This document shows, piece by piece, positions 1 to 5,448 of a stretch of DNA of 5,448 bases. The notes below the pieces were generated by a model. The model made no database searches. It was not told the DNA's origin and saw nothing but the letters and a program-made list of their open reading frames with translations. The position numbers and the translations under genes were made by a program. The stretch is from an uncultured Sutterella sp. (GTDB lineage Bacteria > Pseudomonadota > Gammaproteobacteria > Burkholderiales > Burkholderiaceae_F), in NCBI GenBank assembly GCA_934249275.1, contig CAKQKT010000113.1, positions 1-5,448 of the forward strand. Direction: 5' to 3'. Position 1 is the stretch's first letter, and every line of letters begins with the position of its first letter.

Positions 1-1
1 A

Positions 2-1537
2 TCACTTGATTTGGACTTCCTCGGCCGTGTCGCCGGTGGCTTCGGTCTGAACCTTCTTTTCAAGACGGTCCATGAGAAGCGGGCTCAGGACGCCGAAGAT
101 GCACAGGCCAACCATGACCCAGCAGATCGGCGTCGAGAAGAGCACCGTCCAGTCGCCGTCCGAGAGGAGCAGCGAGCGGCGCAGGCCGTTTTCGCCGATC
201 GGGCCGAGAATGAGGCCGAGCACTACGGCTGCGGCGTTGAGGCCGAACTTGCGGATGAAGTAGCCGATCACGCCGAAGATCACCATGATCACGACTTCGA
301 CGAAGTTGTTGTGAATGGCGTACGAGCCCACGACGCACAGAATGAAGATCGACGGGATCAGGATGGCGTCGGAGAGTCGTGCGATCTGTGCGAACATGCG
401 GCAGCCGCCGAGGCCGATCGCGAGCATGAAGAACTGCACGAGCACGAAGCCCGCGAAGAACGTGTAGGTCATGCCGGCATAGGTCGTGAAGAGTTCCGGA
501 CCGGGCTGAAGGCCGTGGATGATGAGGCCGCCCATCAGAACGGCCGTCACGCTTTCACCCGGAATGCCGAGCGTCAGGGTCGGAATGAGCGAGCCGCCCG
601 TCACGGCGTTGTTGGCGGCTTCGGAGCCGGCCACGCCTTCGATGGAGCCCTGGCCGAATTCCTCCTTGTGCTTGGAGAAGCGGCGGGCTTCGTTGTAGCC
701 CATGAAGCAGGCGATCGAAGCGCCGGCGCCCGGCAGAATGCCGATCAGGTTGCCGATGATCCAGGAACGCGTGACGGTCGGGGCAATGCGCTTGATGTCC
801 TTGCCGGAAAGGCCGAGGCGGCTGAACTTCACGGCGCGGGCGCGCTCGACGATGCGCTTTTCAGCCAGGATCAGCACCTGCGACATCGAGAAGAGGCCGA
901 TGAGGGCGCACGTCACGTTGATGCCGTTGTAGAGCGTGGGCTGATTGAACATGAAGCGCTCGACGCCTTCCATCGGGTCCATGCCGATCGTCGAAAGAAG
1001 GAGGCCAAGGACGCCCGAAATAAGGCCCTTGAGGAGCGACTTCGACGAAACGCCGGCAATCACCGTTAGGCCGAAGATCGAGAGCCAGAAGTATTCGGGG
1101 CTCTTGAACTGCATGGCGAGTTCGGCAAGAACGGGCGAGAGGAAGTAAAGGGACAGGCAGCTCAGAAGACCGCCCGCGAACGAGGCAAAGCACGCAACCG
1201 AGAGGGCTCGCGCGGCCTGGCCGCGAAGCGTGAGCTGATAGCCTTCGATGGCCGTGGCGGCCGAAGCGGGCGTCCCCGGCGTATGAATCAGAATGGCGCT
1301 GATGGAGCCGCCGAAGATGGCGCCGCAGTAGATGCCGCCCAGAACGATGAGACCCGTGGCGGGATCCATGCCGAAGGTGATCGGAAGAAGAAGCGCCACG
1401 CCCATGGCGGCAGAGAGGCCCGGAAGACAGCCGATCGTGATGCCAAGCGCCGTCGAGACGAACATGGCGATCAGGTTGATCGGCGTGAGCGCATGGATGA
1501 AGCCCGCGCCCATCAGGGAAATGGTTTCAAGCATCAT
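2..1537 (-). CDS. tctA: Tripartite tricarboxylate transporter large permease subunit TctA
   Basis: Large inner-membrane subunit of a TTT-family secondary importer for tricarboxylates or related carboxylates, driven by an ion gradient. The 511-residue protein has the usual family length and is strongly hydrophobic throughout, with roughly a dozen membrane segments. Family signatures are visible in order: CLPGLSAAMG (about 37-46), HTPGTPASAATAIEGY (85-100), ILPGAGASIA (267-276), GVAGSEAANNA (301-311) and LGIPGESVTAVLMGG (323-337). The last 20 or so residues form a charged cytoplasmic tail. Two ATG codons are adjacent at the start; the ribosome binding site lies only about 3 bases from the first and about 6 from the second, so translation may really begin at 1534. 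It follows tctB with 9 bases between stop and start, so the two are one operon. The stop codon is one base from the window edge, so nothing downstream is visible. The substrate cannot be told from sequence alone; the family call is very secure. Confidence 0.97.
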   Translation of the reverse strand: MMLETISLMGAGFIHALTPINLIAMFVSTALGITIGCLPGLSAAMGVALLLPITFGMDPATGLIVLGGIYCGAIFGGSISAILIHTPGTPASAATAIEGYQLTLRGQAARALSVACFASFAGGLLSCLSLYFLSPVLAELAMQFKSPEYFWLSIFGLTVIAGVSSKSLLKGLISGVLGLLLSTIGMDPMEGVERFMFNQPTLYNGINVTCALIGLFSMSQVLILAEKRIVERARAVKFSRLGLSGKDIKRIAPTVTRSWIIGNLIGILPGAGASIACFMGYNEARRFSKHKEEFGQGSIEGVAGSEAANNAVTGGSLIPTLTLGIPGESVTAVLMGGLIIHGLQPGPELFTTYAGMTYTFFAGFVLVQFFMLAIGLGGCRMFAQIARLSDAILIPSIFILCVVGSYAIHNNFVEVVIMVIFGVIGYFIRKFGLNAAAVVLGLILGPIGENGLRRSLLLSDGDWTVLFSTPICWVMVGLCIFGVLSPLLMDRLEKKVQTEATGDTAEEVQIK

Positions 1538-1546
1538 GCACCTCGC
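1538..1546 (-). promoter_or_regulatory. Ribosome binding site of tctA in the tctB-tctA junction
   Basis: The 9 bases between the tctB stop and the tctA start read GCGAGGTGC on the coding strand. GAGG(T) is a good Shine-Dalgarno core. Its short distance to the first ATG (1537) and better distance to the second ATG (1534) suggest that the second is the main start, which would shorten TctA by one residue. The tight junction implies co-translation with tctB. Confidence 0.7.
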
Positions 1547-2002
1547 TTAGGCAAAAAGCATGCCGGTCGGAAGCGGCACTTTAAGAAACAGCGTGAAGAC
1601 AGCATAGATCAAGGCGACGAGCGTCACGAGCGTGATCGCGATCCAGCGCATGTCGACCTTGAAGAAGAGAAGCGTTCCGACGAGATAAATGGCGCCGGCA
1701 ATGTAGTAGCCCACCGTGTACATCAGAACCAGGAAGAGCGCGCAGCCGCCCGTCACAAAGAAGAACTGCTTCGGCTGAAAGCCCTTGAAGATTTCGGGAA
1801 TGTCGTTTGCAATCGAGAGCGTGCCGGCTTTCCAGGCCTTCATGAGGCACTGAAGAAGATAAAGGGTGTTGAGGCCGGCGAGTGCGATGATGAGGCCCAT
1901 GGGGTACGTCTGCGCTTCCTCGGGAAGCTGGACGTTCATGATGAAGAAGGCAAGAGAAACGGCGTATATCACGCCTACGACGCATAAGTCTGATCGTTTC
2001 AT
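1547..2002 (-). CDS. tctB: Tripartite tricarboxylate transporter small membrane subunit TctB
   Basis: Small membrane subunit of the TTT importer, partner of TctA. The 151-residue length is typical for the family. Hydrophobic segments are visible at about residues 6-22, 33-53, 79-97, 98-114 and 119-140; the third and fourth are nearly continuous, and the family usually has four. A Tyr-Pro pair in a QTYPMG context just before the second segment matches the conserved aromatic-Pro position of TctB proteins. The gene is first in the visible operon and tctA follows after 9 bases. The ATG at 2002 is the only canonical start in frame before an upstream in-frame stop at 2084-2086, yet the bases before it (CATCTTCCCACACC) contain no Shine-Dalgarno sequence, which is odd. 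A substrate-binding tctC gene, normally just upstream, is missing here. TctB proteins diverge in sequence, so the call rests on length, topology and the adjacent tctA. Confidence 0.93.
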   Translation of the reverse strand: MKRSDLCVVGVIYAVSLAFFIMNVQLPEEAQTYPMGLIIALAGLNTLYLLQCLMKAWKAGTLSIANDIPEIFKGFQPKQFFFVTGGCALFLVLMYTVGYYIAGAIYLVGTLLFFKVDMRWIAITLVTLVALIYAVFTLFLKVPLPTGMLFA

Positions 2003-2066
2003 GGTGTGGGAAGATGGGCCGGCGTCTTTTCCGCGCCTTTTGCCGCGGGAGTCCGCCCTCGAAGTA

Positions 2067-2094
2067 AATATACGACGGCCATTTTAAATGTCAG
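2067..2094 (-). promoter_or_regulatory. Sigma70-like promoter for tctBA
   Basis: On the minus strand, CTGACA (2094-2089) is followed after 16 bases by TATATT (2072-2067). Each hexamer matches the sigma70 consensus at five of six positions. Transcription would start near 2060, giving a leader of about 58 bases before the tctB ATG at 2002. The leader holds a weak GGCG/CGCC hairpin (about 2020-2036) just ahead of the start. The promoter sits at the edge of the AT-rich tract, as expected for a control region. Assigned by eye; no experimental support. Confidence 0.5.
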
Positions 2095-2279
2095 GGCTTT
2101 CCATTTCCTTGATCTTGATCGAACTATTCGGCCTTTTCGGTCTATTTCATAGCAACTTGACTCAACCTCAGTCGTTTTTCGAAGACTCGAGGACTTCCTC
2201 CAGGCTTTTTCACCCCGCCCGAAACCATCCGTTTTCACTCCGATCGAAACTGACGTTTTTATTTCTCGAACGGCCATTT
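2075..2279. repeat. Direct repeat ACGGCCATTT, two copies 195 bases apart
   Basis: The 10-base sequence ACGGCCATTT occurs at 2075-2084 and again at 2270-2279, each followed by A or TA. The first copy lies within the spacer of the proposed tctBA promoter, where a bound repressor would block RNA polymerase. A 10-base match over a few hundred bases is mildly unexpected but not proof; a role as paired operator sites is inference. Confidence 0.25.
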
Positions 2280-2330
2280 ACCGAATTATCATCACGCCAT
2301 TACCTTCTACTATCAGTCCGCTATTTTTAT

Positions 2331-2359
2331 TTAATAAATCGGCTGGCGAATTCTTCCAA
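2331..2359 (-). promoter_or_regulatory. Weak second promoter candidate toward tctB
   Basis: On the minus strand, TTGGAA (2359-2354) and TATTAA (2336-2331) are 17 bases apart, each matching consensus at four of six positions. It lies in the most AT-rich part of the gap, next to a TTTATT-T-AATAAA palindrome (2326-2338). If used, it would give a leader of over 300 bases before tctB. AT-rich DNA throws up such matches readily, so this is only a possibility. Confidence 0.2.
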
Positions 2360-2379
2360 CAAAGTCACTCTGGTAGAGA

Positions 2380-2562
2380 TTGAAACAAAGAAAACCATCG
2401 CCTCATGACGCCCGAGCGGGCTGCCCTCGCCTATACAACACCCGCTCGATCGTCGACCGCCTCGCCCCCATGAGCGATCCGAGGCCGGAACCCGTCTTCA
2501 CAGACCTTCGGGATCGCTTCAAGGTCGTGTTCTATGACAAGGATTATGCGGCAAGGCCGTGA
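2380..2562 (+). CDS. Small hypothetical ORF or gene remnant, convergent with the SNF2 gene
   Basis: A 60-codon frame with a TTG start at 2380, right after an in-frame stop at 2374-2376, ending in TGA at 2560-2562. I recognise no family. What supports coding is the base pattern: from about 2407 the codons are roughly 75% G/C at position three, 65% at position one and 48% at position two, the order expected for genes in this genome. The C-terminal half (MSDPRPEPVFTDLRDRF..., then VVFYDKDYAARP) reads like ordinary soluble protein. Against it: there is no clear ribosome binding site at 2380 or at the internal ATG at 2470, and the opposite strand in the same register, in frame with the SNF2 gene past its stop, is also open down to about 2431. 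It could be a small protein, the 3' end of a decayed gene, or structured RNA rich in G/C. Confidence 0.25.
   Translation: MKQRKPSPHDARAGCPRLYNTRSIVDRLAPMSDPRPEPVFTDLRDRFKVVFYDKDYAARP
2413..2448. repeat. Inverted repeat, 8-bp arms, 20-base loop
   Basis: CGAGCGGG at 2413-2420 is perfectly complementary to CCCGCTCG at 2441-2448. No T-run follows on either strand, so it is not a typical intrinsic terminator. It is the first of three GC-rich inverted repeats within about 165 bases. Confidence 0.5.
2473..2518. repeat. Inverted repeat, 8-bp arms with bulged extension
   Basis: AGCGATCC at 2473-2480 pairs with GGATCGCT at 2511-2518. Inside these arms GAGG can also pair with CCTT/CG-type bases with small bulges, so the stem could be longer. 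The loop is about 30 bases. Second of the three stems between the SNF2 gene and the AT-rich leader. Confidence 0.45.
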
Positions 2563-2575
2563 CAGATTTTGCCGC
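2548..2575 (-). terminator. Hairpin just after the SNF2 gene, possible transcript end
   Basis: On the minus strand GCGGCAA (2575-2569) and TTGCCGC (2554-2548) form a perfect 7-bp stem with a 14-base loop, starting 15 bases past the SNF2 stop codon. The position fits a 3'-end hairpin. No U-run follows, so termination would need Rho or the hairpin may only protect the 3' end. The plus-strand ORF ends inside the same hairpin. Confidence 0.3.
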
Positions 2576-2589
2576 GGCCCGCTGAACGA

Positions 2590-5289
2590 CTACTTCTTCC
2601 CGAAGAAGCCGGCGACAAACTCCTGCTCACCCTTGGCCGGAGCCATGGGGAGCAGCACGCTGTTGCTTCTTGCGCGCTTTCTTTCAAGGAACTTGTGAAG
2701 TGTCAGGTCAAAAGGCTTGAGGCCGTCGCCTTCGTCATTCGTATCTCCGAAGACCGCGAGCGGCACATGAACGACGACGTCCTTGGTCTGCCCGATGCGG
2801 TAGACGCGGTCAGAACACTGGTCCTCGACCGCAGGGTTCCACCAGCGCTCGAGATGCACGACGTGATTGGCCGCCGTCAGAGTCAGCCCCGTGCCGGCAG
2901 CCCGGCCGGTCAGCACAACCGCATCAAATCCCGGCATGCCGTTCTGGAATTGGCTCACGACCTTTTGGCGTGCGGCCGGAGCCATCGTCCCGTTGATCCT
3001 GCCGGGCAGATGATCGAGCCCGTAGCGGCGCTGAATGGCTCTTGCGATGACCGCCTGCACGTCGAAGTGCTGAACGAACACCACGACCTTTTCTCTTCTG
3101 GCCGCAATATCGTCCAGAATCCGGAAGAAGGCCTTCAGTCTTGCGGAATCCTCGATCATCGCGTCCGTGAGCTCGACGTCGTCGAAAAGCGGAACCGTTG
3201 AGAGCGAGCAGTTCGCAAGACGCTGGATCACGGCAAGCGGAATGTTGTTCGGCGACTTCGGATTCACCTTCATGTCACTGATGATGGCCTGATAGGCCGC
3301 GAGCTGCCCCCTGGGCATTTGTTCAGCGACAACGTTCAGGGTCTTCGCCGGCAAATCCTTCATGCGTTCGGTCTTCAAGCGACGAAGCATCAGGCGAACG
3401 CTCTTCCCGCCGTCCTCGCCCGCAGCCGAGCCCGTCAAGGCGGCATTCAACTCCGCCCCCGCACGCTCGACATCCTCTCCGCCGTATCGGGACATGAATT
3501 CGGAGAGTGCACCCATGAATCCCGGCACGGCCGTATCCATAATGGACCACAGGTCCTGGAAGGAGTTTTCGACCGGCGTGCCCGTCATCATGAGCGTAAA
3601 GCCACCCTGCAGGGACTTCGCCGTCTCTGTCATCAGGGCGACCGGATTCTTGATCTTCTGCGCCTCGTCGAACACGATCACGCTCCAGTTCACAGAACCG
3701 AAGAGCTCGAACTTGTCGCGAACGGTCTCGTAGTTCGTCAGCACCCAGTCGGCGGACTCAAGCCTGCTGAGAAGCTCCGGCCTCGGAAGCTTGAGGGCAG
3801 CCGAAGCCTTGGCCCCGGTCAGAACGACGGGACTGCGCAGATACCCCGGAAAATACTTCTCGCCTTCAAGCCGCCAATTTTCGAGGAGCCCCACCGGTGC
3901 CACGACCAACGCGGGCCGCGGATGATCCTCCAGCTCAAGCCCCCTGCTCACCCAGCGGATGAACGAGAGGCACTGAAGCGTCTTGCCCAGGCCCATGTCG
4001 TCCGCCAGCAACGCGCCCGGCACACCGCGGTTCCAGAGATCCTTGAGCCACGCGAGCGCTTCGATCTGATGCGGCAGCAGGTTGAAGTCGGGATTCATCC
4101 CGTCGAGTTCATGCGTGAAGGCATCGCGGCGCTTTTGAGAGGCCACATACTGGAGCACCTCAAGATTGTCCTGCAGAACCGGGCCAAAGCGCTTGGGCTG
4201 ATCGTCTTCCGGAGGCTCTTCCTTCTTCGTCTTTCCGGAGGTATCCTTCCCTTCAGCCTTCTCCGATTCGGGGCCCTCCTCCTTTTCAAAGACGGCCTTG
4301 ACGAAGTTCGTCAGCTTCTCAACGTCAATGGAGGCGGTCTGCACTTCTCGCCCATCGACATCCACCACCGGGTCGCCGTTGGCCTGTGCCTTCTTGATCC
4401 TGCCAAGAAGCAGCTGAATCTCTTCCTTTGTTCCGGTGAAGAACTCGCCGCCCACCATGACGGTCCAGCGATTGACCTCGTCGTCGCCGAACCACGTCGT
4501 GCGGCAGGGCTGCACGAAGCCCAGCGACTTGGGCGACCACGGACCGAATGCTTCGACGCGATCGCTCAGGAACTCGGGCGATTCGACAAACGTTCCGTTC
4601 ACCAGCGCTTCCAGATCGGCCTCGGGCGCGATGCCCTCGAGCTCTCTCAGGATTTCACGGTGCGGATTGGCAATCAAGCGTGACTTGTCGGCGGGCGTCC
4701 CCTTACGATTGATTTTCTCGACGGCCTGCAACACGAGGCGCGTCTCTTCAGGAATGAAGAGATAGTTGCTCGAGCCCAAGAGAAAATAGCTCGGAACGGA
4801 TCCGTCGGGTCCGATCTGATTGCGAACCTTGCGGCTCTGCATGTCGGAAATCAGGGATTCGAAATTCTTTCGCTCGGCACCGGGCGTGGCATTGGCACGA
4901 AGGAAATACGGCCTGATCTCGCCCGTCTTTTCATCGATCGTGAGAGAGATCTGCCCTGCGGTAAACATGCGCGTCGTGCCGACGGCTTCGCTCAGCGCAC
5001 GATCGCCCGTTTCATGAAGACGTTCGCTCAGTTCCGCCCATGCGGCTCGGCATGCGTCGGGTGATGAATCCGCCTCGAGTCGACCGCGGTAGCGCTTGAC
5101 GACCTCAGCCGTAAAGAAGAGCTTCGACGGCATGAGAAAGCGCCGGCGTCCCGTGCTGAGCAGCATGCCGTCGGTTTCGCAGGAAAGCAGTCGCCTGCGA
5201 TTGTTCATCCAGGCCATGGCGACCTGCCTTGAGGGCGTACCCGGCACGCCGGTCTGCTCAAGGACGAGCGAAATGTCGCCCTGATTCAC
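2590..5289 (-). CDS. SNF2/Swi2-family DEAD/DEAH-type helicase-like ATPase
   Basis: A DNA-dependent ATP-driven translocase of the SNF2 superfamily-2 group that likely remodels protein-DNA complexes in the cytoplasm. Residues are numbered from the GTG at 5289 (899 aa). The ATPase core starts near LLPHQIEALAWL (about 403-414). Motif I is DDMGLGKT with catalytic Lys436; motif Ia is ALVVAPVGLLENW; motif II is DEAQ at 541-544; motif III is MMTGTPVEN. The second RecA-like lobe has VVVFVQHFDVQ, then GRAAGTGLTLTAANHVVHL, WWNPAVEDQ and motif VI SDRVYRIGQ with Arg828 and Arg831. All key residues are present, so the enzyme should be active. The N-terminal region of about 400 residues has no SWIM zinc finger (no CxC...CxH) and ends in a Glu/Lys-rich linker at about 334-366. 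The start is doubtful: GTG 5289 has no ribosome binding site, the frame is open to the window edge, and coding bias continues to about 5352. No partner genes indicate a defence role; a stand-alone bacterial SNF2 protein is the safest call. Confidence 0.93.
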   Translation of the reverse strand: MNQGDISLVLEQTGVPGTPSRQVAMAWMNNRRRLLSCETDGMLLSTGRRRFLMPSKLFFTAEVVKRYRGRLEADSSPDACRAAWAELSERLHETGDRALSEAVGTTRMFTAGQISLTIDEKTGEIRPYFLRANATPGAERKNFESLISDMQSRKVRNQIGPDGSVPSYFLLGSSNYLFIPEETRLVLQAVEKINRKGTPADKSRLIANPHREILRELEGIAPEADLEALVNGTFVESPEFLSDRVEAFGPWSPKSLGFVQPCRTTWFGDDEVNRWTVMVGGEFFTGTKEEIQLLLGRIKKAQANGDPVVDVDGREVQTASIDVEKLTNFVKAVFEKEEGPESEKAEGKDTSGKTKKEEPPEDDQPKRFGPVLQDNLEVLQYVASQKRRDAFTHELDGMNPDFNLLPHQIEALAWLKDLWNRGVPGALLADDMGLGKTLQCLSFIRWVSRGLELEDHPRPALVVAPVGLLENWRLEGEKYFPGYLRSPVVLTGAKASAALKLPRPELLSRLESADWVLTNYETVRDKFELFGSVNWSVIVFDEAQKIKNPVALMTETAKSLQGGFTLMMTGTPVENSFQDLWSIMDTAVPGFMGALSEFMSRYGGEDVERAGAELNAALTGSAAGEDGGKSVRLMLRRLKTERMKDLPAKTLNVVAEQMPRGQLAAYQAIISDMKVNPKSPNNIPLAVIQRLANCSLSTVPLFDDVELTDAMIEDSARLKAFFRILDDIAARREKVVVFVQHFDVQAVIARAIQRRYGLDHLPGRINGTMAPAARQKVVSQFQNGMPGFDAVVLTGRAAGTGLTLTAANHVVHLERWWNPAVEDQCSDRVYRIGQTKDVVVHVPLAVFGDTNDEGDGLKPFDLTLHKFLERKRARSNSVLLPMAPAKGEQEFVAGFFGKK

Positions 5290-5354
5290 GAAGTCCAGAC
5301 GACGAAGGGCCGAATCCGACAGGCCGGCCAGGACGATGTCGGAAACCTCGACAA

Positions 5355-5448
5355 CGTCTGCACCTCCTTCCTTTCGGCTCTTCTGGACTTTTGGGGAAAT
5401 GAGGGTACCCGCGCCGCCAGCCCCAGCACAGAAACTAACAAAAAGCGC
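5355..5448. other. Probable upstream region of the SNF2 gene
   Basis: The SNF2 frame has no stop here, but the base pattern is not coding-like: position-two G/C is near 60% and position-three near 45%, the reverse of the gene body. It has no ATG, GTG or TTG in that frame. The simplest reading is noncoding leader ahead of the ribosome binding site at 5362-5367. A continuation of the protein beyond the window edge cannot be excluded. Confidence 0.4.
5362..5367 (-). promoter_or_regulatory. Strong Shine-Dalgarno sequence at the 5' end of the SNF2 gene
   Basis: GGAGGT on the minus strand (5367-5362), within AAGGAAGGAGGT, is a near-perfect ribosome binding site. Seven bases further on is TTG (5354-5352), an ideal distance for a start codon, but that TTG is one base out of frame with the SNF2 reading frame. 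The coding base pattern of the SNF2 frame begins right here, so this is probably the true translation start region, with an unexplained frame offset. Confidence 0.5.

Larger units (their letters stand above)
2003..2400. other. AT-rich intergenic control region upstream of tctBA
   Basis: No convincing gene lies here. From about 2065 to 2400 the base composition is clearly more AT-rich than either flanking gene, with runs of T on the plus strand. It holds the tctBA promoter (2067-2094), a weaker candidate (2331-2359), a tandem CTTGAT hexamer (2108-2119) just upstream of the -35 box, a direct repeat of ACGGCCATTT (2075-2084 and 2270-2279) and an AT palindrome (2326-2338). Reading frames on both strands here use rare, AT-ending or Arg AGA/CGA codons unlike the neighbours and have no ribosome binding site. 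The simplest reading is a regulatory region; no known riboswitch fold was recognised. Confidence 0.55.

Noticed and set aside
11..1069. Long plus-strand reading frame (352 codons) opposite tctA
   Set aside because: It lies in the same codon register as tctA on the other strand. High G/C at third positions of the real gene removes stops from this mirror frame. The product is rich in Ala, Glu, Asp, Arg and His with no recognisable domain.
1283..1987. Plus-strand frame (234 codons) opposite the end of tctB and start of tctA
   Set aside because: It spans the junction of two clear membrane-protein genes on the other strand, is extremely charged and low in complexity, and has no ribosome binding site.
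2173..2208. Plus-strand T-runs after short stems such as GAGG-ACTT-CCTC, as an intrinsic terminator
   Set aside because: The stem is only 4 bp, and no plus-strand gene is known to end here; the T-runs fit the general AT-rich composition.
2380..2388. ATTGAAAC, resembling the 3' end of many CRISPR repeats
   Set aside because: Only one copy, no repeat-spacer periodicity and no cas genes in the window.
2088..2408. Plus-strand frame (106 codons) with a hydrophobic N-terminus in the AT-rich region
   Set aside because: Starts without a ribosome binding site, begins inside the proposed tctBA promoter, and its Phe/Ser/Leu richness simply reflects T-rich DNA. Codon use is unlike the neighbours.
3319..4683. 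Plus-strand frame (454 codons) opposite the SNF2 gene
   Set aside because: Antisense mirror of a gene with full helicase motifs; the product is rich in Arg, His and Leu and shows no domain.
2590..5289. SNF2 ATPase as a DISARM (DrmD) or other phage-defence component
   Set aside because: No methylase, DUF1998, phospholipase D or other defence partner is present, and one side of the gene is an ordinary transporter operon. The family alone does not support a defence call.

Overview
The window is GC-rich DNA with strong G/C bias at third codon positions. It looks like a chromosomal segment of a proteobacterium. The tripartite tricarboxylate transporter (TTT) genes would fit Burkholderiales or Sutterellaceae-like Betaproteobacteria, where this family is greatly expanded, but that placement is an inference and no marker gene here proves it. 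All confidently identified genes lie on the minus strand.

Read in the direction of transcription (right to left), the window holds three parts. (1) About 5350 to 2590 is a large SNF2/Swi2-family ATPase. All core helicase motifs are intact, and it has an unassigned N-terminal region of about 400 residues with a highly charged linker. Its start is unresolved. (2) 2589 to 2003 is a 587-base gap. Its right part (about 2400-2589) is GC-rich, carries three closely spaced inverted repeats and a short plus-strand reading frame with a coding-like base pattern. Its left part (about 2065-2400) is markedly AT-rich and ends in a good sigma70-like promoter facing tctB. (3) 2002 to 2 is a compact tctB-tctA operon encoding the small and large membrane subunits of a TTT carboxylate importer.

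The transporter genes work together: TctB and TctA form the membrane part and normally take a substrate from a periplasmic TctC-type binding protein. No tctC is next to tctB, so the binding protein must come from elsewhere or lie outside the window. The SNF2 ATPase has no evident functional link to the transporter; the two are separated by the gap and probably transcribed separately.

I found no transposase, CRISPR array, tRNA or rRNA. The points most worth a second look are the 5' end of the SNF2 gene, where a perfect ribosome binding site and TTG codon sit one base out of frame with the coding signal; the structured GC-rich segment between the SNF2 gene and the AT-rich leader; and the orphan tctBA arrangement. 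I do not see convincing evidence of a wholly new system.
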